This document shows positions 35,265 through 45,895 of a stretch of DNA of 64,000 bases, one piece after another. Numbering within the stretch: position 1 is the first letter of the stretch; each line of letters starts with the position of its first letter. The DNA comes from Shinisaurus crocodilurus (lineage: Eukaryota; Chordata; Lepidosauria; Squamata; Shinisauridae). Where the stretch lies: the NCBI GenBank assembly GCA_021292165.1, contig CM037885.1:5637042-5701041 (forward strand). Direction: 5' to 3'. Under the pieces are notes generated by a model that worked only from the letters and a program-made list of their open reading frames with translations, did no database searches and was not told the DNA's origin. The translations under genes and the position numbers were made by a program.

Positions 35265-35958
35265 CAGGGCCGGCGCTACCCGGCTAGGCCAACTAGGCGG
35301 CTGCCTAGGGTGCATGGCTAAGGGGGGCGCAGAAACGCCCCGCTCCTGCGCCTTCCTTCATTCCTGGGCCACAGAGGCCGGCGGCGGCAGCAGCAAGAGG
35401 AGGAGGAAGCTTGCTCGCTCGGCCGACTCTTCCTCGCCGCGGAGCCCGGATCTGTCAGCAAGGCGGCCAGGCAGGGCAGCCGCGGAGACGCCTTGGGCGA
35501 CAAAAAGCCATGTCTTAGACCGGCGGGGAAGGCCTCGCCCCTCCCCTCCCCTGGACGCACACCCGCAGCTCCGCCGGGCAGAGGCATCCGCGCCAGGAGC
35601 AGCAGCAGCAGCAGAAGAGGAGCGTGGCAGGCAGCCGGCCCCCCCGCTCCTCCCCGCCAGCAGCAGCGCATCCCCAAGGAGTGAGTGGGCACCCGGGCTA
35701 AGCTAGACGCCCCCGGCCGTGCCCGCCTCCCCCCCCCCGCGAGAGCCCAGCGCGCTCTCCGCAGCTCCGCCGCCCCCTCCTAAAAACTTTTCCAAAGGAG
35801 AACTTGGGGTGGTGATGGGCGGGCAGGTGTTTCCCGGGCCCGGCTGCTTTGCTCCGGAGCCCCCCCCTGGAGGGAGAGAGGGCGGGCTCAAGTGGGAAGG
35901 GGGGGGCACTAAATATTTGGTTTTGCCTTGGGCGCCAAACTGCCTCGCACCAGTCCTG
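35265..35958. mobile_element. GC-rich non-autonomous hAT (694 bp) with perfect 8-bp TSD
   Basis: Starts cagggccggcgctacc and ends gcaccagtcctg, flanked by caaatatg at 35257-35264 and 35959-35966. The interior is very GC-rich and CpG-rich, so it mimics a CpG island and opens long Ala/Arg/Pro frames. A relative lies at 61880-62402. Confidence 0.9.
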
Positions 35959-35966
35959 CAAATATG

Positions 35967-36890
35967 CATAGTTTCTCTTTGATCTCCCTGCGCCACAGGT
36001 ATTCGCATGCAAATGTGGCCCAAGCCCTCTGGTCGGGAGCCACCCCTCTTCTGCCTAGCCCAGATGAAGTTCATCCTGATTGGCCAAGGACAGCCAAGCT
36101 ACGGAAAGGAGGGGTGGGGTGGGGTGGGATCTATACTGCCAGCTGTGGCCTCTGGTTTGAGTTGTTGTTGTCTGGACTCAAAGAAGAAGGCCAACCCCCA
36201 GGCAAAGAGTAAGTGCCTGGGTATTTATATAGTAAGGGACTAGTTTTGTTGTTTTGTAGCTCTACTTGTGTAATGTGTATCCCAAAGTGTCTCTCCACCT
36301 TTCTCCCTCTTCCCTCATTCCCCAGCTTTTATTGTAATCTGTTTACCTTAAATGAACTTTCCTGGTTTTACCCCACACGGTGTGTGTGGTTCCTCTGTGG
36401 TCCAGTGCTAAATCCAGTGTATATAGACCAAGGGCAATGCCCTGGGAGAATCAGGTCAAGGCGGCAGAGCGAAGGCTGGCAGTTTTGCACCTTTGATCTC
36501 CCGTCTTGAGGAAAGGACCAGTTGGCAGTCCTTCACAGTCCTACAGTTCCCAGTATTCCCAGCTGTGCTAGGAGTTGTAGGACTTTTTCTGTATGAACAC
36601 ACATAGGATTGCGCCCTAAGCCTTGTACAAATCGCTCTCCTAAAAGACAAAGGAGCTCTTCTTTTAGGAGATAGGGAGTATCTCTCTCCTGATGAAGAGC
36701 AGTTACACTAGAAACCCATTAGGCATAGCAACTGGAGCACTTTCACAAATAAAACATTTTCTTCTCCAGCAACTCTGAGGTTTGTTGGTTTAGGTGTGCT
36801 GACCTTTCCCCTTTTCCTACACACTCACACGGAAATTCTGTCTCTGTCTTCTCCAGACCTAGAAATAGATTAGGGGGTTGCCAACTTTTT
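35967..36890. other. Unassigned sequence
   Basis: No gene recognised. A diverged Tourist-like foldback half lies at 36.53-36.62 kb. Confidence 0.35.
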
Positions 36891-36894
36891 GACA

Positions 36895-37021
36895 GTGGTG
36901 GGGAACGTGTGGCCCTCCAGATATTTCTGAACTGCACCTCCCATCAGCCCTAGCCAATGGGGAGGGATGATGGGAGTTGTGTTCCACAACATCTGGACAG
37001 CCACATGTTCCCCATCCCTGG
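36895..37021. repeat. Foldback of the actacaactcccatca family
   Basis: ggggaacgtgtggccctcca and its partner in ccacatgttccccatccc. Confidence 0.6.
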
Positions 37022-37542
37022 ATTAGAATCTCTGCGCTAAACATGTACCGTCCTGCTGCTGATTCTACTGTATGCATCAAGTTGCTCTTAAGAGACACAA
37101 AAGCAGACCAGACTATTCTTTCGCTGGTCAGTTGGCAATGCTACTTGGAGAGGTCTCTTCTGGGACAGCTGCTCTTCTGAAGCCTCAGCTACGGAAAAAG
37201 AGCAAGCTCCCTAGACTAGCCTTTCCAACTGTTGATTGCAAAAATACCAGTGCCTGGATCGTACCAGGGTTTCGGCCAGGCAGGTGGAGCTGGGGCAGAT
37301 CCTGGCAGGCGGGTGCAGGAGCCAGGAGGCATGATGGAGTCTGACAGGCCATGGGTAGAGCCAGGGGCGAAGCCTGGTAGATTATGGACGTAAGCTGAAA
37401 AAACGCTGGAGTCCATTCCACTGGCTTCCCAGACCCCGCAGTACTGGTTCCCCCGACAGACCAAGAACTTAGCGATGTGGATCAGACGAGTGAAAGACTG
37501 GGAGGTCAATAAACCCCTACTGCCGCCTCTGCCCCCTGGTTC

Positions 37543-37668
37543 TTAGCGCCAACCGGAGGGGGGCTGGCCCTGCAGTGGGTTTCCCTTCACACCCATGCTG
37601 CCAATCGGGTGCTGCTTCAGGAAGTCCCGGCGTTCCCGGGCTCTCCGGTTCTGGAACCAGATTTTCAC
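37543..37668 (-). CDS. Homeobox gene exon 3 (recognition helix and tail)
   Basis: The exon starts at the ttgccag acceptor with VKIWFQNRRARERR (homeodomain 45 onward), then HPIGSMGVKGNPLQGQ and a TAA at 37545-37543. The intron before it (37669-38729) contains a Tigger-like element and a hAT fragment. I found no convincing polyadenylation signal close downstream. Confidence 0.85.
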   Translation of the reverse strand: MKIWFQNRRARERRDFLKQHPIGSMGVKGNPLQGQPPSGWR

Positions 37669-39331
37669 CTGGCAACAAAAAGAGGAGGAGGAAAAATCAA
37701 TCGCTTGTCTGAATTCTACCCACTCGGGAAGTGCTTGTCTTCCATCTCTCTGAAAATGCAGACCAGAGAAAAGAGCCCGAAGAGGCGAGATGGGTTGACT
37801 GTGCCCTCTCCCACCCGCAACACCGGGGCACAGCTGAGACTCAGTCCAGGTGAGCCCTGTCTAGCCCCTCGCGCCCCAGGCGTAATAGTTAGGAAATGCT
37901 CTAAGACAGTGTTCTCCAAGCTTGGGTCCCCAGATGTTTTTGGCCTTCTGGTGCCTTCTTTATTATCAATTCAGCATCAGGTGAAGACTTATTTTAAAAT
38001 TCTCCCAGGGCTTAATAAAAAGAGAGCTGTCATCTTATTGTTCTGAAAAACAAAAGAGGTTAAAGGGGGAAAAAGGGGGGGTTTCCTTCAACCTCTTTAG
38101 TTTTTGTGGTCTTGTAAGTGTTACATTGGGCGTTACTGTTCAGAACCACCGTTTCTGCAACGCCCATTTTTCATTACTTGCTTTTATGCTTCCCTCTGCC
38201 AGGGGGAAAAAAAAATGCTGTAAATGGTTATTTTACAATGTAGGGGTTTTAATTGTATTTTATCATTTCATGTTGACAGCTGCCCAGAGAATGATGCCTT
38301 ATACAGTCATGCCTTGGATTGAGAGCATAATTCGTTCCGGAAACGTGCTTGTAATCCAAAACACTCTTATATCAAAACGAAATTCCCCCCAAAAAATGTG
38401 TACAGAGATTTTTAATTTAAGCCATACTACAGTACTTGTATTGCAAGATGTCACTTGTATATCAAGTAAAAAATAAATAAATAAATATTTAAACATTTGC
38501 TTGTCTTGCAAAATGCTCTCAAACCAAGTTACTTGCAATCCAAGGTATTACTGTATACATATAGCAAAGAAATAAACATCTCTGAGGGTGGACTTTCAAG
38601 GGGATGCATGCTATAGCCACAGCAGATGCTTTGGGAAGCAGGGCCACCAAGTTGCCACTAGTGGGCTGCACGAGGCCCCAATCCCCACTTGAATGGACAG
38701 AGATAAAGTCGGCGGCGGCGCTCTCTTACCCGGTTTTCCGTGAGCCCCAACAGCAGAGCCACGTCCCTCACCTGCCCGGTGCTAAGATAACGGGTTTGTT
38801 GAAAGCTGTTCTCCAGTGTCCCCAGCTGAGCTGCAGAGAAAGGCACGCGGGGACTGCGGGACGTCTGCCGGGCACTGCCCACCCGCTTCACCTCTGCAGG
38901 AGAAGAGCACTTATATTAAGAAGAACAACGCGGCTTCGTTTGGGCCCTGGCACTGCCGGGCGAGGGAAGGAAGGGGTGAGTGCCGATGATGTCTTACTCG
39001 ACGAAGCCTTACTTGGAATGAAGGGGGGCTTGAAGCTGATCCAGGCGTAGCCCTGAGGGTTCCCAGCCCACGCCGCGGTGCCTCCTGCTGGCTCCTCGTG
39101 GTTCTCCCTTTCCCCTTCAGAACCATCCGGGGCCAGGATGGAACGGATGGAGAAGTCAGCCACGCGCCGAGAAGGTTTCGTCCTCCGCGGAGTGGGGTGA
39201 CCCCTCTGCTCCGGGGGCTGCATCTGGGAGGCGAAGGCAGTGACGCCGGCGGCCCCATCCCTGTTGCAAAACGGCCACCCGGGAAGAGTCCCGGGGCCGT
39301 ACACGGCGCAGGGGGTCATGTTGGCCGTCAT
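37543..39331 (-). CDS. Divergent ANTP/NK-like homeobox gene, three exons, 202 aa
   Basis: This is a predicted nuclear DNA-binding repressor. Exons 39331-39013, 38893-38730 and 37668-37543 join in frame (phase 1, then phase 0), ending in TAA. Residues 60-67 (FSIRSILA) fit the eh1 motif that binds Groucho/TLE corepressors. The homeodomain spans about residues 118-177, with F8, L16, F20, Y25, L40, W48, F49, Q50, N51 and R53 in place; helix 3 reads KIWFQNRRARERR. The second intron falls exactly between homeodomain positions 44 and 45, a site shared by several NK-like and EMX/NOT-like genes. By eye the PFSAAQL and YLS segments recall MSX, while LTENRV recalls NOT. Pro7 is uncommon. The C-terminal tail after the homeodomain is only 25 residues. 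I cannot assign an orthologue; NOTO-, VENT- or MSX-like are options. Frame, splice sites and eh1 together make a real gene likely. Confidence 0.85.
37905..37947. mobile_element. hAT foldback fragment in homeobox intron 2
   Basis: cagtgttctccaagcttggg and cagatgtttttggcc only. Confidence 0.6.
38304..38553. mobile_element. Tigger-like MITE in homeobox intron 2
   Basis: cagtcatgccttggattgag to ccaaggtattactg, TA-flanked. Confidence 0.8.
38730..38893 (-). CDS. Homeobox gene exon 2 (homeodomain helices 1-2)
   Basis: Residues 107-161. The acceptor is cctgcag (to 38894) and the donor gtaaga after AACCGG. It encodes homeodomain positions 1-44, from SRSPRVPF to LTENR. The intron before it is 119 bases. 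Confidence 0.85.
39013..39331 (-). CDS. Homeobox gene exon 1 (eh1 motif)
   Basis: Residues 1-106. The ATG at 39331 is preceded by ccaagg; the frame stays open upstream to 39580, but a TATA-like element at 39432-39439 makes the 39331 start likely. A second ATG lies at residue 5. FSIRSILA is at 60-67, and a WISFKPPFIP segment ends the exon. The donor is gtaagg after CCAA. Confidence 0.8.
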
Positions 39332-39431
39332 CCTTGGAGGGTGAAGGGAGCCTTCCTCGGCGGGCTGAGCCAACGGGTCCTGGAGGCGAGGAGAGGAGTG
39401 GAAACAGCTGCCGGGGGCATCCCAGCAACAT

Positions 39432-39439
39432 CTATTTAA
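39432..39439 (-). promoter_or_regulatory. TATA-like element of the homeobox gene
   Basis: The minus strand reads ttaaatag here, about 100 bases upstream of the ATG and followed by GC-rich sequence. This places a start site near 39,405-39,410. It is inferred from sequence and spacing only. Confidence 0.4.
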
Positions 39440-42200
39440 CAGCCGGGGGCTGCGCTGGTGGAGACAGAGGGAGATTTGCAAGGGATTTACCCGGGACCAA
39501 TCCACTGGCCGGCTCCGGAGGGATAAGGTTACCTGACAGGGGCCATACCTGTGCAGGGTCGAAGACAGGAGAGCACCCACTGGATGGCAGCGCCTCCTGT
39601 TACGGGGAGGGGGCTTCGACTGGACACCTGATCCTCCAGGTCACAAACACACTCGTAGCAGCCGCGAGGCCTGCATCCCCTGGCTTTCCTTGGTTCTTCA
39701 CTTCTAAAACAAGAGGCGCCGGGGCCCAAGAGCTTGCTCGGCAGTTCACACCTCTGGGCCCGGGAGCCCTTCTCCTTATCCCACGATTGGCGGTGGCCTC
39801 TCAGCAGTGCGGGAAAGGCACTCTGCCCGTGTTTCGTGTCACCCCCTTTATTTGCTTTTGGGGGTCCCACAGCCAAAGTCTTGGCATTTGAGACAGATTC
39901 TGGCGGCCAGGCCCTGGCTTGGGTGAAGTCCAACTCCCCCTCTTGCGTCCCACAGGCCTGAAGAAGCGACGGCCACTTAGAGCCACTCGGAAACCACGGA
40001 CGAGGCATGGAGAGCGCAGCGGATGTTGCAGCCGCCTCAGATATCTCAAGTCAGCCACAGACTCAAGGGCGTGTTCACCTCCAGGTTGCCTCTCCCTTGT
40101 CAGTTCCACACCCGACGAATACACGAACCATATCCACTCAAAAGGAGCTGTGCTGGAGAGATTGTGAGGCGACCATGTACCTTCTGTTTGCGCCATTGGA
40201 CCCATCATGGGACACTCACATGTGCCGGGTGCCGGACGCTCCTGCTGCCGCTGCCGAGCACGAGACAGCAACTCCGCTGCCCCGTCTCACTGGGGGAGGT
40301 CACCTGCTCATTCGAATCGCTCTGCCCTCTCTCCCTTGCTGCCCCTTATGCCTGCAGCTCCCTCCCAAAGCCCCAGAGATCTCCTGCCCCCCCTTGAACG
40401 ATGCTCCCTTTCCTCCCGGGCTGTTCCACATGCCCAGAACTCCCTCCCAGAGTACCTATGAGTTGTCAGCTTGCTCTACTCCATACAGATCCAACCAAAT
40501 TCAAACCCACAGTTTCCGCATTTGTGATGCCTTTGACCCTATCCATTAGCCCAGGAGGTTGAGCCTCTTTCGGCCCGAGCTGCAGCAGTCTAACACATCT
40601 GGAGGGTGCCAGGTTGGAGAAGCCGACCATATCCCTTCCAGTTCTCCCCCCCCATGACCCACCCAGTGCCCTCCTCCTCCTCCTCTCGCCGTGTCCTTGT
40701 CACCCCGAATCATATTTCCTAAGAGGCTCCTGTTACCTCTGCCGGTTCCTTGGTTCCCGCGGCGTTGTCAGGAGAATGCCTGATCCAGCCTCCGGTTCCA
40801 GGATTAAGGATCCAGAAGAGCCACAAAAGAAACCAGGAAAAGAGGGCACAATTAACTAATTACCTCTTCCCCGTCTAATCCCTAGTTGAGGAGCGGCCCC
40901 GTAACCCAATCTTACCTGCATCCCATTACACAATAAGGCTCCTGGGAAACCAGATTAGAACGGGCAAACATGCATGTTAAAAGTCCATCAGACCAGCAGC
41001 TGGTCAAATGGGCAGAAAAAGAGGCTTTTTCAGGCAGAGAAACTCAAGGGCACCTTGGGGTAAGTTGCCTGTTGGCAGAAAACCTGCACCTTCAGAAACT
41101 CTAGAATAAGGAAAGAAAGGGAAAGGCAGGTTAGAACTGAATAACCTGCAGTTCCACTGCGTGGAAGACATATTATTATGTTCTGAACCTTCCATCCCTT
41201 TGAATGCCTGCACATTCTTCCTGCTTTGTCTCTCAGCCTGAACTCAGGGCTGAGCACATGCTAAAAGCTCCCCTGAGAATCTCAACTTTCATACATACAA
41301 GGACGTTTCTCGCCCTCAGGGTTGTAGGTATTCCTGAAAGTGAATAAGCAATGAATAGGGTGAAATCTCAGAAGTCAGAAGAAATCTCAGAAGTCAACAG
41401 CTGGATGAGATTTCCAGCACTCAGAAAGCAGAGGATCCAGCAGAGGTGGGGGACTAGGAGTTGGGCCTTTTCTGTAGCAGCCCCCAATTTATGGAACTCT
41501 CTCCCCAGTGACCTCCGCCATGCCCCTTCCTTGATTAGCTTCTGCTGAGCATTAAAAACATGGCTTTTCAGGCGGGAATATGGGGTGGGTTAGGATTTTT
41601 AAGTTTTGTACTGTTTTTAATTGTGTTTTATACTGTGTGTGTGTGTGTGTGTTCCCCCCCCCCCGTATTTTATTGGACTGTACATTACTCAGATTGGCCG
41701 GATGTCTGGCCAGATGGGCGATTCATAAATATAATAAATAAATAATCCCCTACAGAGCTCTTTGCCTCACTCCATGGCTAACAGAAGCAGCTTCAATTAT
41801 GCAAAATGGTGAAAATTGCAGACTCATGCAAGACAAGGGGGGGGGGAAGCTACATATTTGCATAATCCATGCAGATTTGGGGGCTCCCTTTTCCCTTCTT
41901 GCAGAATTTGACGGAGACTTTTTAAAAAGTTGCAACATTTAAGGCCTGAGAAGTGGACATTTCTCATTATAGGTCCCCCTGCAACTGAGAAAAGCCAGGA
42001 GCGGCAGATTGTCCAGCTGCCCATGTGAAGAGTTCCCCTGTTCTCTTAGGGACAAAAACACCAGATGCTACTTGGCCCTGGTTGCTCGGTAGGTAGCACC
42101 GTAGAACACAGTCTGGCTGGGGCGCTACCCTCCCCCTAGTCTCCATGGCCCGTTCAAGGAGCAGCAGCTGAAGCCGCAACACAACCAGCAGCAGCAGCAG
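39440..42200. other. Intergenic region upstream of the homeobox gene
   Basis: No exon is recognised here. The part from 39.5 to 40.9 kb is fairly GC-rich and largely free of named repeats, so it may hold regulatory sequence. A foldback half is at 40.59 kb, LINE tail fragments lie at 41.44-41.75 kb, and a GT run is at 41,636-41,650. Confidence 0.4.
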
Positions 42201-42214
42201 CAGCATCTAAGGCA

Positions 42215-42320
42215 GCCTTCCGCAATGTGGCACCCTCCAGATGTGTTGGACTACAACTCCCATCATCCCTGACCTTGGCAATGTGGCCCTGGTCACTGCT
42301 GGCATTCAGCCCTCGAGCTG
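42215..42320. repeat. Foldback family fragment
   Basis: ttggactacaactcccatca arm without a clean partner. Confidence 0.5.
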
Positions 42321-42559
42321 GAAAGGGCTCCCTATCCCTGCATTAAGAGAGACACATTTGCTCCAACCTAGACCAGATGCCAATTGCCTCTTTGCATCCA
42401 ACTTGCAGAGTATTTTTACAGCACGATCCAATGTGGCTGCCCATCGAGGATGGAGGGAGCGCAGAGGTGAAGGCCGCCTCCGTGCTTCTCCTGCCCGGCA
42501 AAACACTTAAGACAGCCAATTTCAGCTAAGTGTTTTGTGCCTGCTTGTGCCCACCTGGC

Positions 42560-42920
42560 ATGGCAAAGGCTGATCTACACAGCTGTTTCTTGCGCTAATT
42601 ACTTTTGTCTGCTGCTGGTGGTGGTTTGCATGACAAAACCTCAAGGTTTCACTCAATCCTACACAGATTTCTTAACCTCGTGTGAGCTGGAATCCTTACA
42701 TACTTTGTTCTCTTGTTTGGTCTGAGGTTAAAGGCAGCAAATGCTGTCAACTCGACATTGTAGTTTGAGGTGGGATGGCAGAAGAAACTCGAGGTGGGAG
42801 AACGGCTGGCTGTCCATTTGCATGAGTTAATTGTTGGTTTTGTACATGTACATTTAAATTCCACCTTTGCTCAGTGTTCAGGTTAAGGGTGCAATCCTAT
42901 GCAGGCTTGGACAGAAAAAG
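42560..42920. repeat. Dispersed repeat, copy 2 (empty hAT site)
   Basis: Same family as 34,662-35,112; gaatccttacatactttg spans the point where copy 1 has the 64-bp hAT. Confidence 0.75.
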
Positions 42921-42983
42921 GTCCTACAATTCCCAGCATGCCCCAGCCAACACTGCCTAAGATACTTTAAAAAAGATATTTAG

Positions 42984-43990
42984 AGTGGAAGAACGACAAC
43001 CTGGTCTTCTGCGCGGGTTCAATGCTAAGGGGGTAGCGAATCCTGGGGCGGGCCTTCTCCGAGGTCCCCAGCGCCTCACCCTTAGCCCAGAACGAAGGGA
43101 TAACTTATAGCCACAAAAGTATCTTTTAGAAAACAGGTTTATTTACAAAATTACCTTTCCAAACTCAGACCCACGCCAGCAATACAGCTTATCAGTACGG
43201 TACAAAGTAACAAGCAAGAAGTCTCAAGGACACCGTGAGTTCAGGGCTCTCAGCTAGTTAGTTCAGCTCGGGCCCCGGCAGAGGCCCGGTCAACCGCACG
43301 CGGCTAGCTGGGTTCCTGGCGGAGGCCCGGTCTACCCAAGCGGCTAGCTGGGTTCCCGGCGGGGCCCCGGTCTACCCAAGCGGCTTGTGAGTGATTTCAG
43401 CTTGGTTTCCCGGGGGTCCGGTCAACCCAAGCGGCCAGTGATTCCAGCTAGCTGGAGCGCGCCGGGTGCTGCTACCCGGGGTTGCCGATCCTTCGTTCCC
43501 TTACCCCAGCCATGGGCAAGATTGCTGAACAACCACCAGTTCCCTTGCGCAGGGTGTTTTATACCTTGGTGTTTCAGGTAGCCCTTCCCTCCGTGATCAG
43601 GTGGGTTGACACCCTCCCTGAGGGGTGGCCTTTTGGGTCAGGTGGGGTGACGCCCTCCCCCCCCCCCCCCCCCCCGTGGGATGGGGTCCCTTTGAAGCCA
43701 CTTGTTTAATGGTCCCATCCTATGGTGTTGAGTGGTCCTTTCTTATGGGTGCCGAAGTGTCTGCTCTGGAGAGGTATTCAAGTCTTATGTAGATGGGGCT
43801 GATATGCGAGAGCACTGACAAACCTGGTGATGCTTCCTGCCTTCCCCCCTGGGGTGATTCTATGCAGATGTTGTTTGTCCCCTTTGGCATCTGTGGAGAC
43901 TGGCTGTCTCCCCCCCCCCTGGGTCTCCTTCCCCCCTCCTTGGTGAGTGTGTGTGTGTCAGGCAGGGGGCTTAGGTTGGCTTTCTCCACA
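42984..43990 (-). mobile_element. Solo LTR (copy B) with 5-bp TSD
   Basis: Reverse copy of LTR A, with termini agtggaag and ttctccaca on the plus strand. tttag lies at 42979-42983 and 43991-43995. It keeps the internal minisatellite at about 43,260-43,440. Confidence 0.85.
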
Positions 43991-44449
43991 TTTAGCATCC
44001 TAAGATACTTTAAAAAACGGGGGGGGCTTATGGCAAAAATAATAATCTTCATCATCAATCTTCATAGTCTTCAGTAATCATAATCTTCATCATCATCAAG
44101 TTTGCTTTAAAATGACCAATCTAACCTGGGGTCAAAGAAAACAGTAAAAGGTCACCAGGTGATGACGCTTTTTTCTGTATCTGTAAATCTCAAGCACGCA
44201 GGCAGATGTGCAGTGCAATCCTGTCCATGGTTTACTCAGAAGTAGTAATGCTCCCAATGTATTAAATTATGATGATTACAATAATTTGTTACCTCCTTTT
44301 CCAAATAAAACAATAAACCCAGCTACAAAAAGCCCTGCAAAAGAACAAATGTGGCTTACTCTCAGGTAAAAGAGTGCATAGAATTGCAGCCTTAGTTAAT
44401 ATACTCAAGCTCCTCCAGTTGCTGGTCAAATGGAGGGTGACGGTGAAGC

Positions 44450-45190
44450 AGCTTGAAGGACTCAATTTCCCGGCATTCCTCGCGGACTTCTGTAACTACA
44501 GAATTCCTCGCGGTGATTCGAAGACTGACGTTAAAATACGCGTCTGCTTGAAAAAAAAACAACTACATTATCCACAAATCTTTGCAAGCAGCGCCCTCTC
44601 CTTGATAGGCTGGAGACGGGATGCGTCACACTAGCGCCTTGAAAACTTCCCTACCCAGAGTGCAGTGCGCTTCGCGCTCTCCTCCTGTAATGGCGAGGGG
44701 AGGAAAGCGGGTAATGCAGGAAGGAGACTACACTACCCAAGAGGCTTTGCCGCCGCGTATGCGCACTAATCAATAAAATTAAATTTAAAGAGGAATTTGC
44801 GTTTTCCGACATGGCGGGTTTGTGGAGGCCCGGCTAAATAAAAAAAAAGCAAAGCTTCCATTCGCTGAGGAAAGGACTAGCTCGGCGTGGCTCTGTCGGT
44901 AAAAGGAGGTTAATGCGAGGGGGGGGGGAAGGGAGGCAGGCGCAGGGCCTAGTCCTGACAACGGAAGGGGGCACTCGGAGCCCGGGCTGAGGAGGGGGGG
45001 TTGTCACGGCAACATGGAGGGATGAGGTCAGTTCTTGGTGAGGGGGTGTGTGTCGCGGAAGGGTCAGGGGTAGTCGGGAGGGGGCTGGCGTGGCACTAGG
45101 AGTGTGTCTGGGGGGGCACTTGTGGCAAGGGGGAGGCAGCACGGCTTGGCGGGAGGGGTGGCACTGGGGGGGGCAGCTGCGGGGATGCTG
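44450..45190 (+). promoter_or_regulatory. CpG-rich promoter region of SYMPK with ZNF143-, YY1- and NRF1-like motifs
   Basis: This is the only CpG-rich, TATA-less stretch between the homeobox gene and SYMPK coding exon 1. Because that exon begins at an acceptor, a non-coding first exon must lie upstream, and this is the likely place. Motifs seen: several degenerate ACTACAnnnCCCA-type sites (44459-44480, 44561-44585, 44643-44665, 44725-44748), an NRF1-like tatgcgcac near 44758, and a YY1-like catggcggg at about 44810. A possible first-exon donor is gtaaaa at 44899; another is gtgagg near 45038. Transcription start and donor were not determined. Confidence 0.6.
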
Positions 45191-45309
45191 TCTTTACTGT
45201 TATACCTACATCCCACCCCTTTGGTTCATAGAGCACTTGAGTCGCTTGCAACAATGAACTATCATCATCATCATCATCATCATCAATAATAAGAATAAAT
45301 ATGTGCACA

Positions 45310-45895
45310 ATGCTTCTCTAGTGCGTGCATAGCCAGACTATGGAATCTGCTGCTACAGGATGTAGTGACCGCTGCTGACTTGGATGGCTTTAAAGTGGGG
45401 TTAGACAAATCCATGGAGGAGAAGGCTATCAATGGCTGCTAGTCCTGGTATCCTTCCTCCAGTATCAGCGGCAGTTTGCCTGTGTTGCTGGGGATCATGG
45501 GCGGGAGGGGGCTGTTGTGGTCATCTCCTGCTCGTGGGTTTCCTGTGGGCAGCTGGTTGGCCGCCCTGTGAACAGAATGCTGGACGAGGTGGACCCTGGG
45601 TCTGATCCAGCAGGGCTCTTCTCCTGTTCTTATGTCCAGTCTGGACAAGTTCATGGAGACTAGGGCTATCGATGGGCACTAGTTCTGATGGCTGTATGCT
45701 ATTTCCAGTATCAGGCAGTAAGCCTATGTCCACCAGTTGCTGGGGAACATGGGCGGGAGGGTGCTGTTGCGCTCATGTCCTGCTTGTGGGCTTCCCATTG
45801 GGGCATCTGGTTGACTGCTGAGGGAACACAGTGCTGGACTAGGTAGGCCTTTGTTCTGATCCAGCAGGGCTGTTCTTACATTCTCATCTGTAATC
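45310..45895 (+). mobile_element. Two CR1-like LINE 3' ends in tandem
   Basis: gttagacaaatccatggagg, gctgctagtcctggtatcct and ctgatccagcagggctcttc are followed by a second copy of the same order from 45,640. Confidence 0.65.

Noticed and set aside
35206..35706. 166-residue Ala/Arg/Pro-rich frame that looks like a CpG-island exon
   Set aside because: It lies mostly in the GC-rich hAT element bounded by caaatatg duplications.
37216..37509. Minus-strand frame as an extra homeobox exon
   Set aside because: It lies past the TAA at 37545-37543; probably 3' UTR or intergenic.
39332..39580. N-terminal extension of the homeobox protein by 83 residues
   Set aside because: The frame is open, but it spans the TATA-like element and shows no conserved motif; the 39331 ATG fits better.
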